Source of the DNA: Gemmatimonas phototrophica
GTDB taxonomy: Bacteria > Gemmatimonadota > Gemmatimonadetes > Gemmatimonadales > Gemmatimonadaceae
Assembly: GCF_000695095.2 (NCBI RefSeq)
Contig: NZ_CP011454.1
Location: forward strand, 4,526,001-4,590,000
Direction of reading: 5' to 3'
Length of the DNA stretch: 64,000 bases
The notes under the pieces are model-generated. The model ran no database searches. It saw only the letters and a list, made by a program, of their open reading frames with translations, and was not told the origin of the DNA. Of the stretch, positions 32,870 to 43,194 are shown in pieces. Both the position numbers and the translations under genes were made by a program. The first letter of the stretch is position 1. The number at the start of each line of letters is the position of its first letter.

Positions 32870-34303
32870 CTACTTCCGCGGTCCTGTCCAAAACAGAATC
32901 ACCCCGCAGCCACTCAATGACGTGAACTGGGCCGGAACCGTCTGCGGGTTGGCGTACACTTCCACCGCCCGCATCTCGTCCGGCTGCACCATGTTCTCCA
33001 CGCTGTTGAATCCCTGCATGCGAATGCCATCCACCCATACATCGGGCGTGCACCAGGCGTTGAAGTTCAGCCCGCGCATCTGAATGCGCTCACCGTAGGT
33101 GGCGGGCACCACACGAACCCCCGGCACCATGCGCAGTATGTCACCCGTGCGCGTGGGGGGCCGCTTGGCGAGATCCTCCGGACCGAAGAACCGACCCGTT
33201 GCACCGGTACGTCGTCGCTCTTCAAAGTCCGCCAGCTGGCGCTGCATCACGGTCGTACGCCCAGCCTGCACCCGCACCGTGTCGAGCGTCATGGTCCGCA
33301 CCATGGACACCGTCACCGCGCCACTGTCCCCCGGCACAATGTCCACCACCTGACGGGCAGCGCGATATCCCAGCACGCGCACATCCAGCATATGCGTACC
33401 CGTGGGCATCGTGGGAAGCACAAAGCGGCCGCTGTCCGACGTCGTGGCCTGCACACCAGTACCCCACACCGTGATCTGGGCATTGCTCAAGGGACGCCCA
33501 CCGGCGCCGTCAATGCGCCCGCGCACCACGCCCGGTCCGCGCAGCACGTCAACGGCGAGACTCGTGGTATCCCCACCACTGTCAGGCGCCATCACGATGC
33601 GTTCGCGACGGACCCGCCCGGTGTACAAATCGCGCAGCACGATCCCCAGCTCGGTGGTCAGCAGCTCGGCAATTCCGGTAGAATCGGCGCCGCTCCACGC
33701 GCGCACCTGCACATTGTCGTTGGCTGGCACTCCGCACAGTACATACACCCCCGCCGAGTCGGTGCGCGCCTGAATCGTTTGCATCTCGCGCTTCACCGCG
33801 AGCCCATCCATGCTCAACGCCTGCCACTCGGCTTGCACCGTGCCGACGCGCGTTGCTCCCGGTTGTTCAGCATCGCGCAGCATGCCGCGCAGATACCCAA
33901 CTCCGCGCGCGGCGCTCTCCGCGCCGCACACCTGCGACACCAGCGTACGAGCAGAAGGGATAGCCAGCGAGACGCGCTCGTTGTCCGTGCCCACACTGGC
34001 CCCGCGCGAGAGCTGCTGAATACCCAGCGAATCAAGGCGCGGGTGATACACCACCACGGCGTAGTCGCCCGACTCCAGTGAATCGAGCCGGAAGTTGCCG
34101 CGCGCGTCAGTGGTTGCCGTGCGCAACCGCGTCGGATCGTCGGCGCGCACCGCCTGAACACTCGCGCCGGCCAGTGGCGCCGCCAGCGTGCTGTCCCACA
34201 CCGCGCCGTTCAGGCGGAGGCGCGCGGTTGATGACGCAGCCTGTGCCGCCCCTTCACGCGCCAACCCCAAGCCCAGCATTCCCACGAGCAGATGTTTCCA
34301 CAT
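32870..34303 (-). CDS. Exported carboxypeptidase-regulatory plus TonB-plug protein without barrel (paralogue 1)
   Basis: 477 residues. Signal peptide (1-21), an N-terminal CarboxypepD_reg-like domain (GAVWDSTLAAPLAGASV, residues 33-115), a middle region with a second such domain (GRIDGAGGRPLSNAQITVWG, about 265-340), and a C-terminal TonB-plug-like domain (DILRMVPGVRVVP, ERIQMRGLNF, VDGIRM). It ends at SGCGVILFWTGPRK with no beta-barrel. Two cysteines (in WCTPDVWVDG and SGCGV) are conserved in the paralogue downstream. It may bind ligand or partner receptor in the periplasm. Starts 87 bp before the gap to its paralogue, same strand. Confidence 0.8.
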   Translation of the reverse strand: MWKHLLVGMLGLGLAREGAAQAASSTARLRLNGAVWDSTLAAPLAGASVQAVRADDPTRLRTATTDARGNFRLDSLESGDYAVVVYHPRLDSLGIQQLSRGASVGTDNERVSLAIPSARTLVSQVCGAESAARGVGYLRGMLRDAEQPGATRVGTVQAEWQALSMDGLAVKREMQTIQARTDSAGVYVLCGVPANDNVQVRAWSGADSTGIAELLTTELGIVLRDLYTGRVRRERIVMAPDSGGDTTSLAVDVLRGPGVVRGRIDGAGGRPLSNAQITVWGTGVQATTSDSGRFVLPTMPTGTHMLDVRVLGYRAARQVVDIVPGDSGAVTVSMVRTMTLDTVRVQAGRTTVMQRQLADFEERRRTGATGRFFGPEDLAKRPPTRTGDILRMVPGVRVVPATYGERIQMRGLNFNAWCTPDVWVDGIRMQGFNSVENMVQPDEMRAVEVYANPQTVPAQFTSLSGCGVILFWTGPRK

Positions 34304-34370
34304 AGCCGAGCGAAGCGAAAGGTGACGGATTCCCGAACTCAAAACCCGGAACTCCAACCCATAACCCGAA

Positions 34371-34380
34371 ACTGATCAGT
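34371..34380. repeat. ACTGATCAGT element with cccgaactc repeat
   Basis: ACTGATCAGT at the end of a short repeat (34333-34380: cccgaactc, aaaacccggaactcc, ataacccgaa). Read on the minus strand it resembles the element at 28016-28066 on the plus strand. It occupies the 86-bp gap between the two plug-domain paralogues. Confidence 0.7.
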
Positions 34381-34389
34381 AAAAGCCCG

Positions 34390-35841
34390 TCACCGCCGCC
34401 CCACCCCCTCCGGCGTACGCGGCCCGGTCCAAATCACCACCACACCACACCCCGAGACCGTCGCGTACATCGGTGGCACACTTCCGGCGCTGGCATAGAT
34501 CTCCACCGCGCGGATCTGTTGCGGCTGCACAAAGGAATCCATGGTGCCGTCGTCAGAGATACGATAGCCATCAAGCCAGATATCCGGAGTGCAGAACTGG
34601 CTGAAGCCAATGCCTCGCATCAGAATGCGGTCGCCAGACACTCCATTTGACACCACGCGAACGCCAGGTATCCGCTCCATGAGCGTGGCTACGCGCAGCG
34701 GGTCCAGCGCGATCATGTCTTCGGGTCCAAAGTAGCGCCCGGAGCCCGTCTTTCGCCGTTGCTCGAAGTCGATCATGTCCTGACCCATGGCGATGGCGCG
34801 AAACGCCCGGATCTCCACTTTATCCAATACGACCGCTTTGGACATGGCGAAGGTCGTTACCGGAGCTTCGTTCTCGAAGATGTTGATCGGAATGCGCAGC
34901 GGTTCAAAGCCAATGGCGCGCACATCGAGGAGTTGGGTACCGGTGGCCACGCCGTTCAGATCAAATCGACCGGTCGCGCCGGTTCGCTGTGTCTGTCCAC
35001 TTCCCAAAATGGCCACCACCGCACCGCTGATCGGCTTGTTCTGCGCATCGGAGATCACGCCACTCACCCGCCCTTCACCGCGGCGCAACACCACCGTCGC
35101 CAGGCTATCACCCACCGCCGCGCTATCCAGCGTCTGTTGCACGTATTGGGTGCGACCAACGTAGAAGTCGAGCCTGGCAATCGGCGCCGCTGAAAACGCC
35201 ACGTCTATAACGCCGGTGGAATCGGTACCACTCCATGCCTGCACGACCGCTGCGGTCGAGGTCGGAATACCGCACAGCAGGTATTGCCCGGAGGGGGAGG
35301 TCCGGCCAACAACCGAGACAGCCTGTCGGACCAGACGACCGTCGTTCACCGCCAGTTCAGTCCACGTAATGCGGACAGCCCCAACCGCGGGGCCTCGATC
35401 ACCATCGGCACGTCGCAGGTGGCCGCTGAGATACCCGGTCGAGTCCCGCGCATTCACGCCACACAGTTGACGACTCAGGCTGCCCAGCGAGGGAAGCGTC
35501 AGGTTGGCCCGTGACGTCCCACCCGGCGCAACGGGCACGCGCAGGACCAGCTCATCAACGCCCAACGTATCGAGTCGCGGATGCACCGCCGCCAGCACCC
35601 ACACGCCCGCCTCGACCGTGTCGAAATTGAACCGCCCAGCGCTGTCCGCCACCGTCGATCGCGGTGTCGCCAGCCCTTCCGCGTGCACCATCTGCACCAC
35701 ACTGCGTTTCAGAGGTGCCGCACGCGTACTGTCCCACACGGTCCCCACGACCCGCCCACGCTCGGAGGAGCCTGCGCCCTGCGCAAGGCACTCACGCGAC
35801 CACCCGCAGCACAGCACTCCCAATAGCAGAATCTTCCACAT
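34390..35841 (-). CDS. Exported carboxypeptidase-regulatory plus TonB-plug protein without barrel (paralogue 2)
   Basis: 483 residues with the same architecture as the protein encoded at 32870-34303: MWK-starting signal peptide, GTVWDSTRAAPLKRSVV domain, second regulatory domain (GVISDAQNKPISGAVVAIL), and a plug-like C-terminus (LMERIPGVRVVS, DRILMRGIGF, CTPDIWLDG, VSGCGVVVIWTGPRT). The conserved Cys pair is kept. The paralogues are tandem and on one strand, so they arose by duplication and may be cotranscribed. No barrel is present, so neither is a complete transporter. Function unknown. Confidence 0.8.
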   Translation of the reverse strand: MWKILLLGVLCCGWSRECLAQGAGSSERGRVVGTVWDSTRAAPLKRSVVQMVHAEGLATPRSTVADSAGRFNFDTVEAGVWVLAAVHPRLDTLGVDELVLRVPVAPGGTSRANLTLPSLGSLSRQLCGVNARDSTGYLSGHLRRADGDRGPAVGAVRITWTELAVNDGRLVRQAVSVVGRTSPSGQYLLCGIPTSTAAVVQAWSGTDSTGVIDVAFSAAPIARLDFYVGRTQYVQQTLDSAAVGDSLATVVLRRGEGRVSGVISDAQNKPISGAVVAILGSGQTQRTGATGRFDLNGVATGTQLLDVRAIGFEPLRIPINIFENEAPVTTFAMSKAVVLDKVEIRAFRAIAMGQDMIDFEQRRKTGSGRYFGPEDMIALDPLRVATLMERIPGVRVVSNGVSGDRILMRGIGFSQFCTPDIWLDGYRISDDGTMDSFVQPQQIRAVEIYASAGSVPPMYATVSGCGVVVIWTGPRTPEGVGRR

Positions 35842-35936
35842 GGTCGCATGGTAACGCGGGAAACGCAAAACGCGCCAGCACGATCTCCGTGCCAGCGCGT
35901 TCCGCTTCCTGCTCCCTGCAACCCGCAACCTGTCGT

Positions 35937-37427
<1,491 letters not shown>

Positions 37428-37465
37428 ACAGTTGGTCTCGGAGAGTCTGTTGTGAGGCTGCAAGA

Positions 37466-37601
37466 AGTTTTCAGTTTTCAGTCTGAGTTTTCAGTTTTCA
37501 GTTTGAGTAATCAGTACTCAGTTCGGGTTGTCAGTTTTCAGTTACTGTTTACTGAATACTTCAACTGACAACTGGGTACTCCAACTCACAACTGAAAACT
37601 C
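37466..37601. repeat. Intergenic hairpin, ctgaaaactg family (copy near ahcY)
   Basis: Blocks of agttttcagttttcagt on the left and caactgacaactg, caactgaaaactc on the right form an imperfect inverted repeat, the same family as 1341-1621. It separates the ArsR-methyltransferase gene from ahcY on the minus strand and may lower read-through between them. Confidence 0.85.
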
Positions 37602-37636
37602 ACCCGGTACTGCCACCATGTCCGCCGTAGCTGACA

Positions 37637-38599
37637 TCACACCACCATCAACGGCCGCGGCATCGCCACCGCCGTACAACTGAACAACGCGGGCCCGCTG
37701 GCCTCTGCATCCACGGGTATCGGCACATAGCGCACGCGATCAAAGCCGGCCTCGTGCAGCCACGCGCTCAGCACCGCTTCGGAGAAGCCCAGCCACACAT
37801 GCCCCATCTGCTCGCGATACCGTTCGTGCGTGTGCGGGCGCATGTCGGTAATGAGCAAGCGCCCCGCCGGACGCAGCACCCGATGCACTTCCCGCAACGC
37901 GCGCGCCGGGTCGGCCACGTGATGCAGCACCAGCGTGAGCAGGGCCACGTCGAGCACGCCAGTCTCCAGGGGCAGCGCTTCGAGCGTGCCTTCGGTGACG
38001 GACACGTTGTCAAACGCACCCAGACGTGTGGCAGCGGCATCCAGCATGGCCGGCGACGCGTCAATGGCGTGCACGTGGCCCACATGAGGCGCGAGCGCGG
38101 CCGAGAGCGAGCCGGTGCCGCACCCCAGATCGCCTACCACGAGGTCGGGATCGAGCAGCGCAAAGGTGGCGGCAAGATCCGCGCGCGCGCCAAACATGTC
38201 GGTGCGTAGCGCATCCCACTCGGCGCTGGCCGTCGCAAAGAACGCCTGCGTCACCGACCGACGGGTGGCAATCACCGCGTCGATGCGCGCGTCATCCTGC
38301 AGCGCCGCCGGAGTGTTGGCCATGGCGCCACGCACCAGCTCCCACAGCCCCAGCATATCGGCATCGAGCAACGGATTCCGCCGGTACCACCGGCTGCTCC
38401 CTTCCGCGCGCGACGACACCCAGTCCTGATCGGCCAGAATGCGAAGATGCCGGCTCACCGTGCTCTGCGGCAGCTGCAGCGCCGCGGCGAGCTCCCCCAC
38501 CGTGAGCTCTTGCCGCTCCAACGCCGCTAGCAGCCGACACCTGGAGGTGTCGGCGAGCTCAACCATACGGTCGTGAATAGACAGGCGAGGGGCGGTCAT
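37637..38599 (-). CDS. ArsR-family regulator fused to SAM-dependent methyltransferase
   Basis: 320 residues. The N-terminal winged helix (residues 12-80: RLLAALERQELTVGELAAALQLPQSTVSRHLRIL, broken here only by my reading) is ArsR-like; the C-terminal half is a class I methyltransferase with VVGDLGCGTGSLSAALAP (SAM-binding), a DASPAMLD acidic loop and LTLVLHHVADPARAL. Proteins of this fused type commonly neighbour SAM-cycle genes and are thought to sense SAM or SAH. Here ahcY follows on the same strand. A 26-bp palindrome just upstream (38610-38635) may be its operator. Confidence 0.88.
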   Translation of the reverse strand: MTAPRLSIHDRMVELADTSRCRLLAALERQELTVGELAAALQLPQSTVSRHLRILADQDWVSSRAEGSSRWYRRNPLLDADMLGLWELVRGAMANTPAALQDDARIDAVIATRRSVTQAFFATASAEWDALRTDMFGARADLAATFALLDPDLVVGDLGCGTGSLSAALAPHVGHVHAIDASPAMLDAAATRLGAFDNVSVTEGTLEALPLETGVLDVALLTLVLHHVADPARALREVHRVLRPAGRLLITDMRPHTHERYREQMGHVWLGFSEAVLSAWLHEAGFDRVRYVPIPVDAEASGPALFSCTAVAMPRPLMVV

Positions 38600-38609
38600 G
38601 GAATTAATA

Positions 38610-38635
38610 TATCCGCTCATCCGGATGAATGGATA
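38610..38635. promoter_or_regulatory. Candidate operator palindrome upstream of ArsR-methyltransferase
   Basis: TATCC-N2-TCATCCGGATGA-N2-GGATA: all bases outside the two short N2 gaps are symmetric around 38622/38623. It is 10 bases upstream of the gene's ATG at 38599, over the position of the -10/-35 region (TATATT between them). Likely a binding site for the ArsR-type regulator, giving autoregulation. By eye only; no other copy was looked for exhaustively. Confidence 0.6.
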
Positions 38636-38684
38636 GTCCCCCTTCGTCAACCAGACGTTTAGGTACTCGGAATGTGCCGTCAAG

Positions 38685-38895
38685 CAGCATTACGAGGACT
38701 GCTCCGATGTGGCGGACAGGGTGTCAAGACGAGGACTGGCTCCGGCATTGGCCAACATCGTTCTGCTGCGGCCAGGCTGTTCATTTCTTGAATTATTGAA
38801 CGTGAGGAGGTGGAGAGTATTCGTCGTATTCACCGTCACAGTCCTCGCCTGGACGCCCTGTCCGACACCACGTCCAGTCCTCGTAATGCAGTTGC
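38685..38895. repeat. Long hairpin, acgaggactgg family (copy 2, inverted)
   Basis: Arms cagcattacgaggactgctc at 38685 and its complement-like end near 38890, with internal gacagggtgtc and ggacgccctgtcc. Its apex carries gaggaggtggagagt, which is the reverse complement of the ctctccacctc in copies 3 and 4, so the copy is in the opposite orientation. The rest of the 398-bp gap (38636-38684, 38896-38997) shows nothing else besides the operator. Confidence 0.9.
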
Positions 38896-38997
38896 AGTTT
38901 GCCCCCCAGCCATTCCCCGCGAATCGCCCCATATCCCCTCAGGCTGTGCGGTTTTCCCTCTCGCGGGAGGCCCCGGAGGCGATACCATTCCTTGTAC

Positions 38998-40302
38998 ATG
39001 CTCTCCTATACGTTGGCGCTCGATCTCCTGGTGGCCGCACTCGTCGGGATGGCGGTGGGAGTGGAGCGCGAGTGGTCGGGGCACACCTCCGGGCCCGATG
39101 GCCGGTTCGCCGGCGCCCGGACGTTTACCCTGCTCGGCGCCATTGGCGGGTTCGCCGGCTGGTTCATGCGGCTCGACCAGCCAGTGCTGGCGGCGATCAT
39201 CGCCGCCGGTGGGATTCTCATGCCCGTCGTCGCCTACTGGACCGCCATGAAGCGCCCAGGCACCACCACCGACAGCACCACCGAAGTGGCGGCCGTGCTG
39301 GTGGTTGTCCTTGGTATGGTCTCCGGGCTCGGACACCGCACCCCCGCCGCCGCTGCGGTAGCGGTCATGGTGATCCTGCTAGCCGAAAAGAGCTGGGTTC
39401 AGCAAACCCTGCAGCGAGTAGACGCCAGGGAACTGCGCGCTGCCGCCCAGTTTGCCGTCCTGGCGCTGGTCGTTCTCCCCATTCTCCCCGACACCGCCTA
39501 CGGTCCCTACGAGGCCTTTCGGCCGCGGCAGCTGTGGGTGGTGGTGCTCATTTTTTCGGCGCTCAACTTCGCCGGCTACATCGCGCGCCGGCTGGTGGGC
39601 GAAACCCGCGGACTCGGCGTCACCGGCCTGCTGGGCGGGATGGTCTCATCCACCGCAGTGGCGCTCACCTTCAGCCGGCGCAGTCGCGAGGAGCCGCTGC
39701 TCGCTTTGCCGCTGGCCCTCGGGGTGGTTGCCGCGTGCACGGTGCTCATTCCGCGCATCCTGACGGTCACCGCCATGCTGCGCCCCGCCCTCGCGTGGGC
39801 TACGGTCCCCTTTTTGCTCCCGCCTCTGCTCGCCGGACTCTCGCTCATGGCGGTGGCCCTCTGGCATGAACGCGATACCCGTCCCTCCAGCAGCGGCGAC
39901 TTTCTAGCCGTTGCGCCCGCCGACACGCAGAACGGATTGGGCACCAACCCGCTGGGACTCGCCTCCTCTCTGCAGATGGCAATCGCCTTCCAGGTCGTGC
40001 TTTTTGCCATTGCCTGGGTACAGCGCAACGCTGGTGACACCGGGGTGATTGCGTCCGCCACGCTGCTGGGACTTACCGACATGGATGCCCTGACGCTTTC
40101 AATGACCCGCTACGGCGCCGAGCCCGCGACACAGCAGATTGCCGCCGCCGCCATTGGCGTAGGCGTGCTCTCCAACACCGCCCTCAAGGCAGCGCTGGTG
40201 CTGGGCATTGGTGCCCCACGCTTTCGCCTGCGCGCCGCCGGCGGTCTTGGCGTTCTGGCCCTCGGCAGCGCGGTAGGACTGCTGATTGGATGGCCCCGGT
40301 AA
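38998..40302 (+). CDS. MgtC/DUF4010 membrane protein
   Basis: 434 residues with about twelve hydrophobic segments. The N-terminal MgtC-like part has AALVGMAVGVEREW and FAGARTFTLLGAIGG; the C-terminal DUF4010 part has LVGETRGLGVTGLLGGMVSSTAVALTF and LLGLTDMDALTLSM. These proteins are often annotated as magnesium-related membrane proteins, but transport has not been shown for the DUF4010 type. Start at 38998; upstream sequence in frame lies in the hairpin. Ends 12 bp before mlaE, so they may be cotranscribed. Confidence 0.85.
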   Translation: MLSYTLALDLLVAALVGMAVGVEREWSGHTSGPDGRFAGARTFTLLGAIGGFAGWFMRLDQPVLAAIIAAGGILMPVVAYWTAMKRPGTTTDSTTEVAAVLVVVLGMVSGLGHRTPAAAAVAVMVILLAEKSWVQQTLQRVDARELRAAAQFAVLALVVLPILPDTAYGPYEAFRPRQLWVVVLIFSALNFAGYIARRLVGETRGLGVTGLLGGMVSSTAVALTFSRRSREEPLLALPLALGVVAACTVLIPRILTVTAMLRPALAWATVPFLLPPLLAGLSLMAVALWHERDTRPSSSGDFLAVAPADTQNGLGTNPLGLASSLQMAIAFQVVLFAIAWVQRNAGDTGVIASATLLGLTDMDALTLSMTRYGAEPATQQIAAAAIGVGVLSNTALKAALVLGIGAPRFRLRAAGGLGVLALGSAVGLLIGWPR

Positions 40303-40313
40303 CGCCCGCACCC

Positions 40314-41102
40314 ATGAACCAGATCATCAGCAGCATTGGCCGCGTCACGCGGAGACTCTTTGAACCCGTCGGCACCGGCGCGCGCTTTGTGGCCGATGTG
40401 GCGCACGCGGCGCGCGACGTGCGCAGCTGGATGCCCGAGGTCAGCACGCACGCGCGCATTCTGGGTGTCGAGTCGTTGCCCATTGGCATCTTCATCGCCC
40501 TCTTCACCGGTATCGTGCTCGCGTTGTTGGCCAGCTACAGCGTGGGCAGCATCGTACCGCCGTATTTCGTGGGCACCCTGGTGCAGAAAACCGTGACACT
40601 CGAGCTGGCGCCGGTGCTCACCGGCCTCGCGCTCGCCGGCCGGGTAGGGGCCAACATTGCCGCCGAGCTGGGCACGATGCGCGTGACAGAGCAGATCGAC
40701 GCGTTGGAAACGCTCACCTTCGATCCCATGAGTTATCTCGTGGTGCCGCGCGTGGTGGCATCGGCGGCCATGTTTCCGGTTGTCGTGGGCATGGCCATGC
40801 TGGTGGGCATGCTCTCCGGATGGGGCGCGTCGGTCTTTCTGCTCGACATCAGTACGCCGCAGTTTCTCAAAGGGGTGCGCATTTTCTTCACCTCGTTCGA
40901 CGTGCGCTACGGGCTCGTGAAATCGGCCAGCTTTGGCGCCGCGGTGGCCCTCATTGGGTGCCGAGCGGGTCTCAGCACGTCCGGGGGCGCGCAGGGGGTG
41001 GGACGCGGCGCCACCCGCGCCGTGGTGATTTCAGCCGTGATGATTCTCGTGCTCGACGCCTTCTGGGCCATGGTTTGGCTCACCAACCGCACGATCAAGT
41101 GA
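40314..41102 (+). CDS. mlaE: MlaE-type ABC transporter permease
   Basis: 262 residues with an amphipathic N-terminus and five to six hydrophobic segments. The MlaE family motifs are visible: VQKTVTLELAPVLTGLALAGRVGANIAAELGTMRVTEQIDALE and IGCRAGLSTSGGAQGVGRGATRAVV, the coupling helix. It is the inner-membrane part of the phospholipid-trafficking Mla system. An ATG at 40290 overlaps the DUF4010 gene. The MCE protein MlaD follows 48 bp later; the ATPase MlaF is not next to it. Confidence 0.93.
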   Translation: MNQIISSIGRVTRRLFEPVGTGARFVADVAHAARDVRSWMPEVSTHARILGVESLPIGIFIALFTGIVLALLASYSVGSIVPPYFVGTLVQKTVTLELAPVLTGLALAGRVGANIAAELGTMRVTEQIDALETLTFDPMSYLVVPRVVASAAMFPVVVGMAMLVGMLSGWGASVFLLDISTPQFLKGVRIFFTSFDVRYGLVKSASFGAAVALIGCRAGLSTSGGAQGVGRGATRAVVISAVMILVLDAFWAMVWLTNRTIK

Positions 41103-41150
41103 TGCCCTCATGACACGCATTCGTTTGCGGCGTTCACAGGAAAGCCCGCT

Positions 41151-42164
41151 ATGACCACCACCAAACGCACCAGCGATTTTGTTGTCGGCCTCACCGTCAT
41201 TGTGGTGACCGTCGTACTCATTGCCGGGACGCTCTGGCTGAACCAGGCCGATCTCGGCGGACGCACGCGTCATCTCGTGGTCCGCTCGCGCGACGTGGGG
41301 GGCGTGGCGCTGGGCAACCCGGTCGTCATTCGTGGTGTACGCGCCGGTCGGGTGGAAGCCATTGCGCTGGGCGACAACAACTGGGTGGTCCTCAAGCTGG
41401 GGCTCGACCGCGAGGTGGAGCTCCCCAATGATCCCGTGGTGCTGTTGGCCGCCTCGAGTCTCTTTGGTGAGTGGCAGGCCACCGTGACCAGTCGCGATGG
41501 CGTGCCCGGCGACCGCGAACTGCGTGCCGCGGTAGACGAAGCGCGCACTACCGGCGACACGCTGGCCGGCGCGGTGCTCCCCGACATTGCCCAGCTGACC
41601 GCCGTGGCGGGGCGCATCAGTGGTGACGTGGCCGAAGTGGCGGAGCGCGTGCAGGTAGCCTTTGACGATCAGGCCGCCAAGGAGCTGCGCGAAAGCATTC
41701 GCAACTTTGCCACCCTGTCGGCGGATCTGGCGCGCACGGTGAATGCGCAATCGAAGAACCTCGATCGCATCAGCACCAATGTGCAGACCGGTCTCACCAC
41801 CATCAACGCGGCCGCGGCGCGGCTCAATACGTTTTCCGGTCGGGTGGACTCCGCCACCAGTCGTGGTGAGCTGCAAACCATTGTGACCAACTCACAAACC
41901 GCCGCTCGCGAACTGGTGGATGCCGCGCACAACCTCCGCGAACTCACCGATCGACTGGACAAGACCGAGATCAATCTCTCCCGCGCCGTGGCGCGCGCCG
42001 ATTCGGTGTTTGCGAAAGCCAACAGCCGCAGCGGGACGCTCGGTCTGATGATCAACGATCCTGCGCTCTATCAGCAGAGCGACTCGCTGGTGCGGGAACT
42101 GCGCGCGCTGGTGGCGGATATCAAGAAGAATCCGCGGCGGTATGTGAATGTTCGGGTGTTTTGA
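41151..42164 (+). CDS. mlaD: MCE-domain substrate-binding protein MlaD-like
   Basis: 337 residues: one N-terminal membrane anchor (about residues 8-30), an MCE domain (residues 40-115, VVRSRDVGGVALGNPVVIRGVRAG), then a long helical coiled-coil tail to the C-terminus (EVAERVQVAFDDQAAKELRES, heptad repeats). MCE proteins form hexameric rings carrying lipids through the periplasm. The long helical tail is more like the needle of PqiB/MlaD variants than short E. coli MlaD. It pairs with mlaE; the partner ATPase and outer-membrane lipoprotein MlaA are not visible here. Confidence 0.9.
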   Translation: MTTTKRTSDFVVGLTVIVVTVVLIAGTLWLNQADLGGRTRHLVVRSRDVGGVALGNPVVIRGVRAGRVEAIALGDNNWVVLKLGLDREVELPNDPVVLLAASSLFGEWQATVTSRDGVPGDRELRAAVDEARTTGDTLAGAVLPDIAQLTAVAGRISGDVAEVAERVQVAFDDQAAKELRESIRNFATLSADLARTVNAQSKNLDRISTNVQTGLTTINAAAARLNTFSGRVDSATSRGELQTIVTNSQTAARELVDAAHNLRELTDRLDKTEINLSRAVARADSVFAKANSRSGTLGLMINDPALYQQSDSLVRELRALVADIKKNPRRYVNVRVF

Positions 42165-42165
42165 A

Positions 42166-42262
42166 GCAGGGAGCAGAAGGCAGGGAGCAGGGAGCAGGAG
42201 GCAGAAAAGCGAAGCAGGCCGCATCACTGCGACCTGCCCCCTGCTTCCTGCCTCCCGCCTGT
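42166..42262. repeat. ggagcagg-type hairpin repeat
   Basis: gcagggagcaggaggcag-like units on the left (42172-42201) pair with ctgccccctgcttcctgcct on the right (42232-42255). It lies between the convergent mlaD and Usp genes and can serve as a terminator. A short related fragment (cgcttcctgctccctgc) occurs at about 35905. Confidence 0.8.
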
Positions 42263-42264
42263 TT

Positions 42265-43194
42265 CTAGTGCTCTCCCTGCCCCGGCACCGCCAACACGCC
42301 CACGCGCGCGGTCCGCAACACCCGGGTGGCGACCGAGCCCACCACCAGCCGCTCAAACAGTGAATGCCGCTGGGTGCCCACCGCAATCAGTTCGGCGTTG
42401 ACCTGCTGCGCGTACGCCAGCAGCGCCGGCGCCGGATCGCCACGCACCGTCACGGTATCCACCGTGAGGCCGGCCGGGACATCGAGCTGCGAGACCACCT
42501 GATCGAACAGCGGCGGCAGCGTGCGGCCGTAGTCCGCATCCCAGGACTGCCAGTCGGCGCTGGGATGTTCAAAGCGGGGGCGCACGTGCACCAGCGTGAG
42601 ATGCCCCCCCGGACCGAGCAACCGCATGGCTAGATGCGCCGCCTGAATACTGGCCAGGCTGAAGTCGAGCCCCACCACTGCCCGCGACGGGGCAGCGGGG
42701 AAATGCGGTCCCACCGCCAACACCGGCACGTGGGATTCGCGCAGGGTGGACAGCGTGGTTTCGGTACCGAACAATCGATCCAACGGATTGTGTCGACCAA
42801 TGCCCATGACAATCATCGCCGCGCCCCGCTGCTCCGCCTCCGCCGCAATGGTGCGTGGCGGCGAGCCAATCACCACCGTAATGGGCCACTGCAGATCGCC
42901 CGCCGCCGCAATGCTCACGGTGCGACGTAGATCGTCGAGCATGGCGGCGCGGCGCGACTCATCCAGCTCCGCGGGAACCGGTAGGACATCCATCCCGGCT
43001 GCCACCCCGGGGATGGGTTCACAGACGCCTATCACCTCGAGCGCGCCCCCCAGCGCCGACGACACCAGACGGCCGGCGTTGAAGAGCGCTTCGTGGGACA
43101 CCGCTGAGCCGTCGCTGGCCACGATGACGGGCCCGCCGACAGCCAGTGAGAAATGGCTCGATGTGGACAATGGACTGTGAGCGATGGCAGACAT
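42265..43194 (-). CDS. Tandem-domain universal stress protein
   Basis: 309 residues with two Usp domains: residues 20-160 (VIVASDGSAVSHEALFNA, VMGIGRHNPLDRLFGTETTL) and 170-305 (AVVGLDFSLASIQAAHLAM, LIAVGTQRHSLFERLVVGSVATRVLR). Only the second has the G-x2-G-x9-G(S)-like ATP motif; the first reads VMGIGRHN with RLFGTETT, so ATP binding may be confined to one domain. Cytoplasmic stress-resilience protein. Upstream (43195-43410) is a 216-bp gap with a small hairpin (gactcc/ggagtc) but no recognisable gene. Confidence 0.88.
   Translation of the reverse strand: MSAIAHSPLSTSSHFSLAVGGPVIVASDGSAVSHEALFNAGRLVSSALGGALEVIGVCEPIPGVAAGMDVLPVPAELDESRRAAMLDDLRRTVSIAAAGDLQWPITVVIGSPPRTIAAEAEQRGAAMIVMGIGRHNPLDRLFGTETTLSTLRESHVPVLAVGPHFPAAPSRAVVGLDFSLASIQAAHLAMRLLGPGGHLTLVHVRPRFEHPSADWQSWDADYGRTLPPLFDQVVSQLDVPAGLTVDTVTVRGDPAPALLAYAQQVNAELIAVGTQRHSLFERLVVGSVATRVLRTARVGVLAVPGQGEH

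Noticed and set aside
37428-37636. SAH riboswitch before ahcY
   Set aside because: I could not find the conserved core; the gap is taken up by ctgaaaactg repeats.
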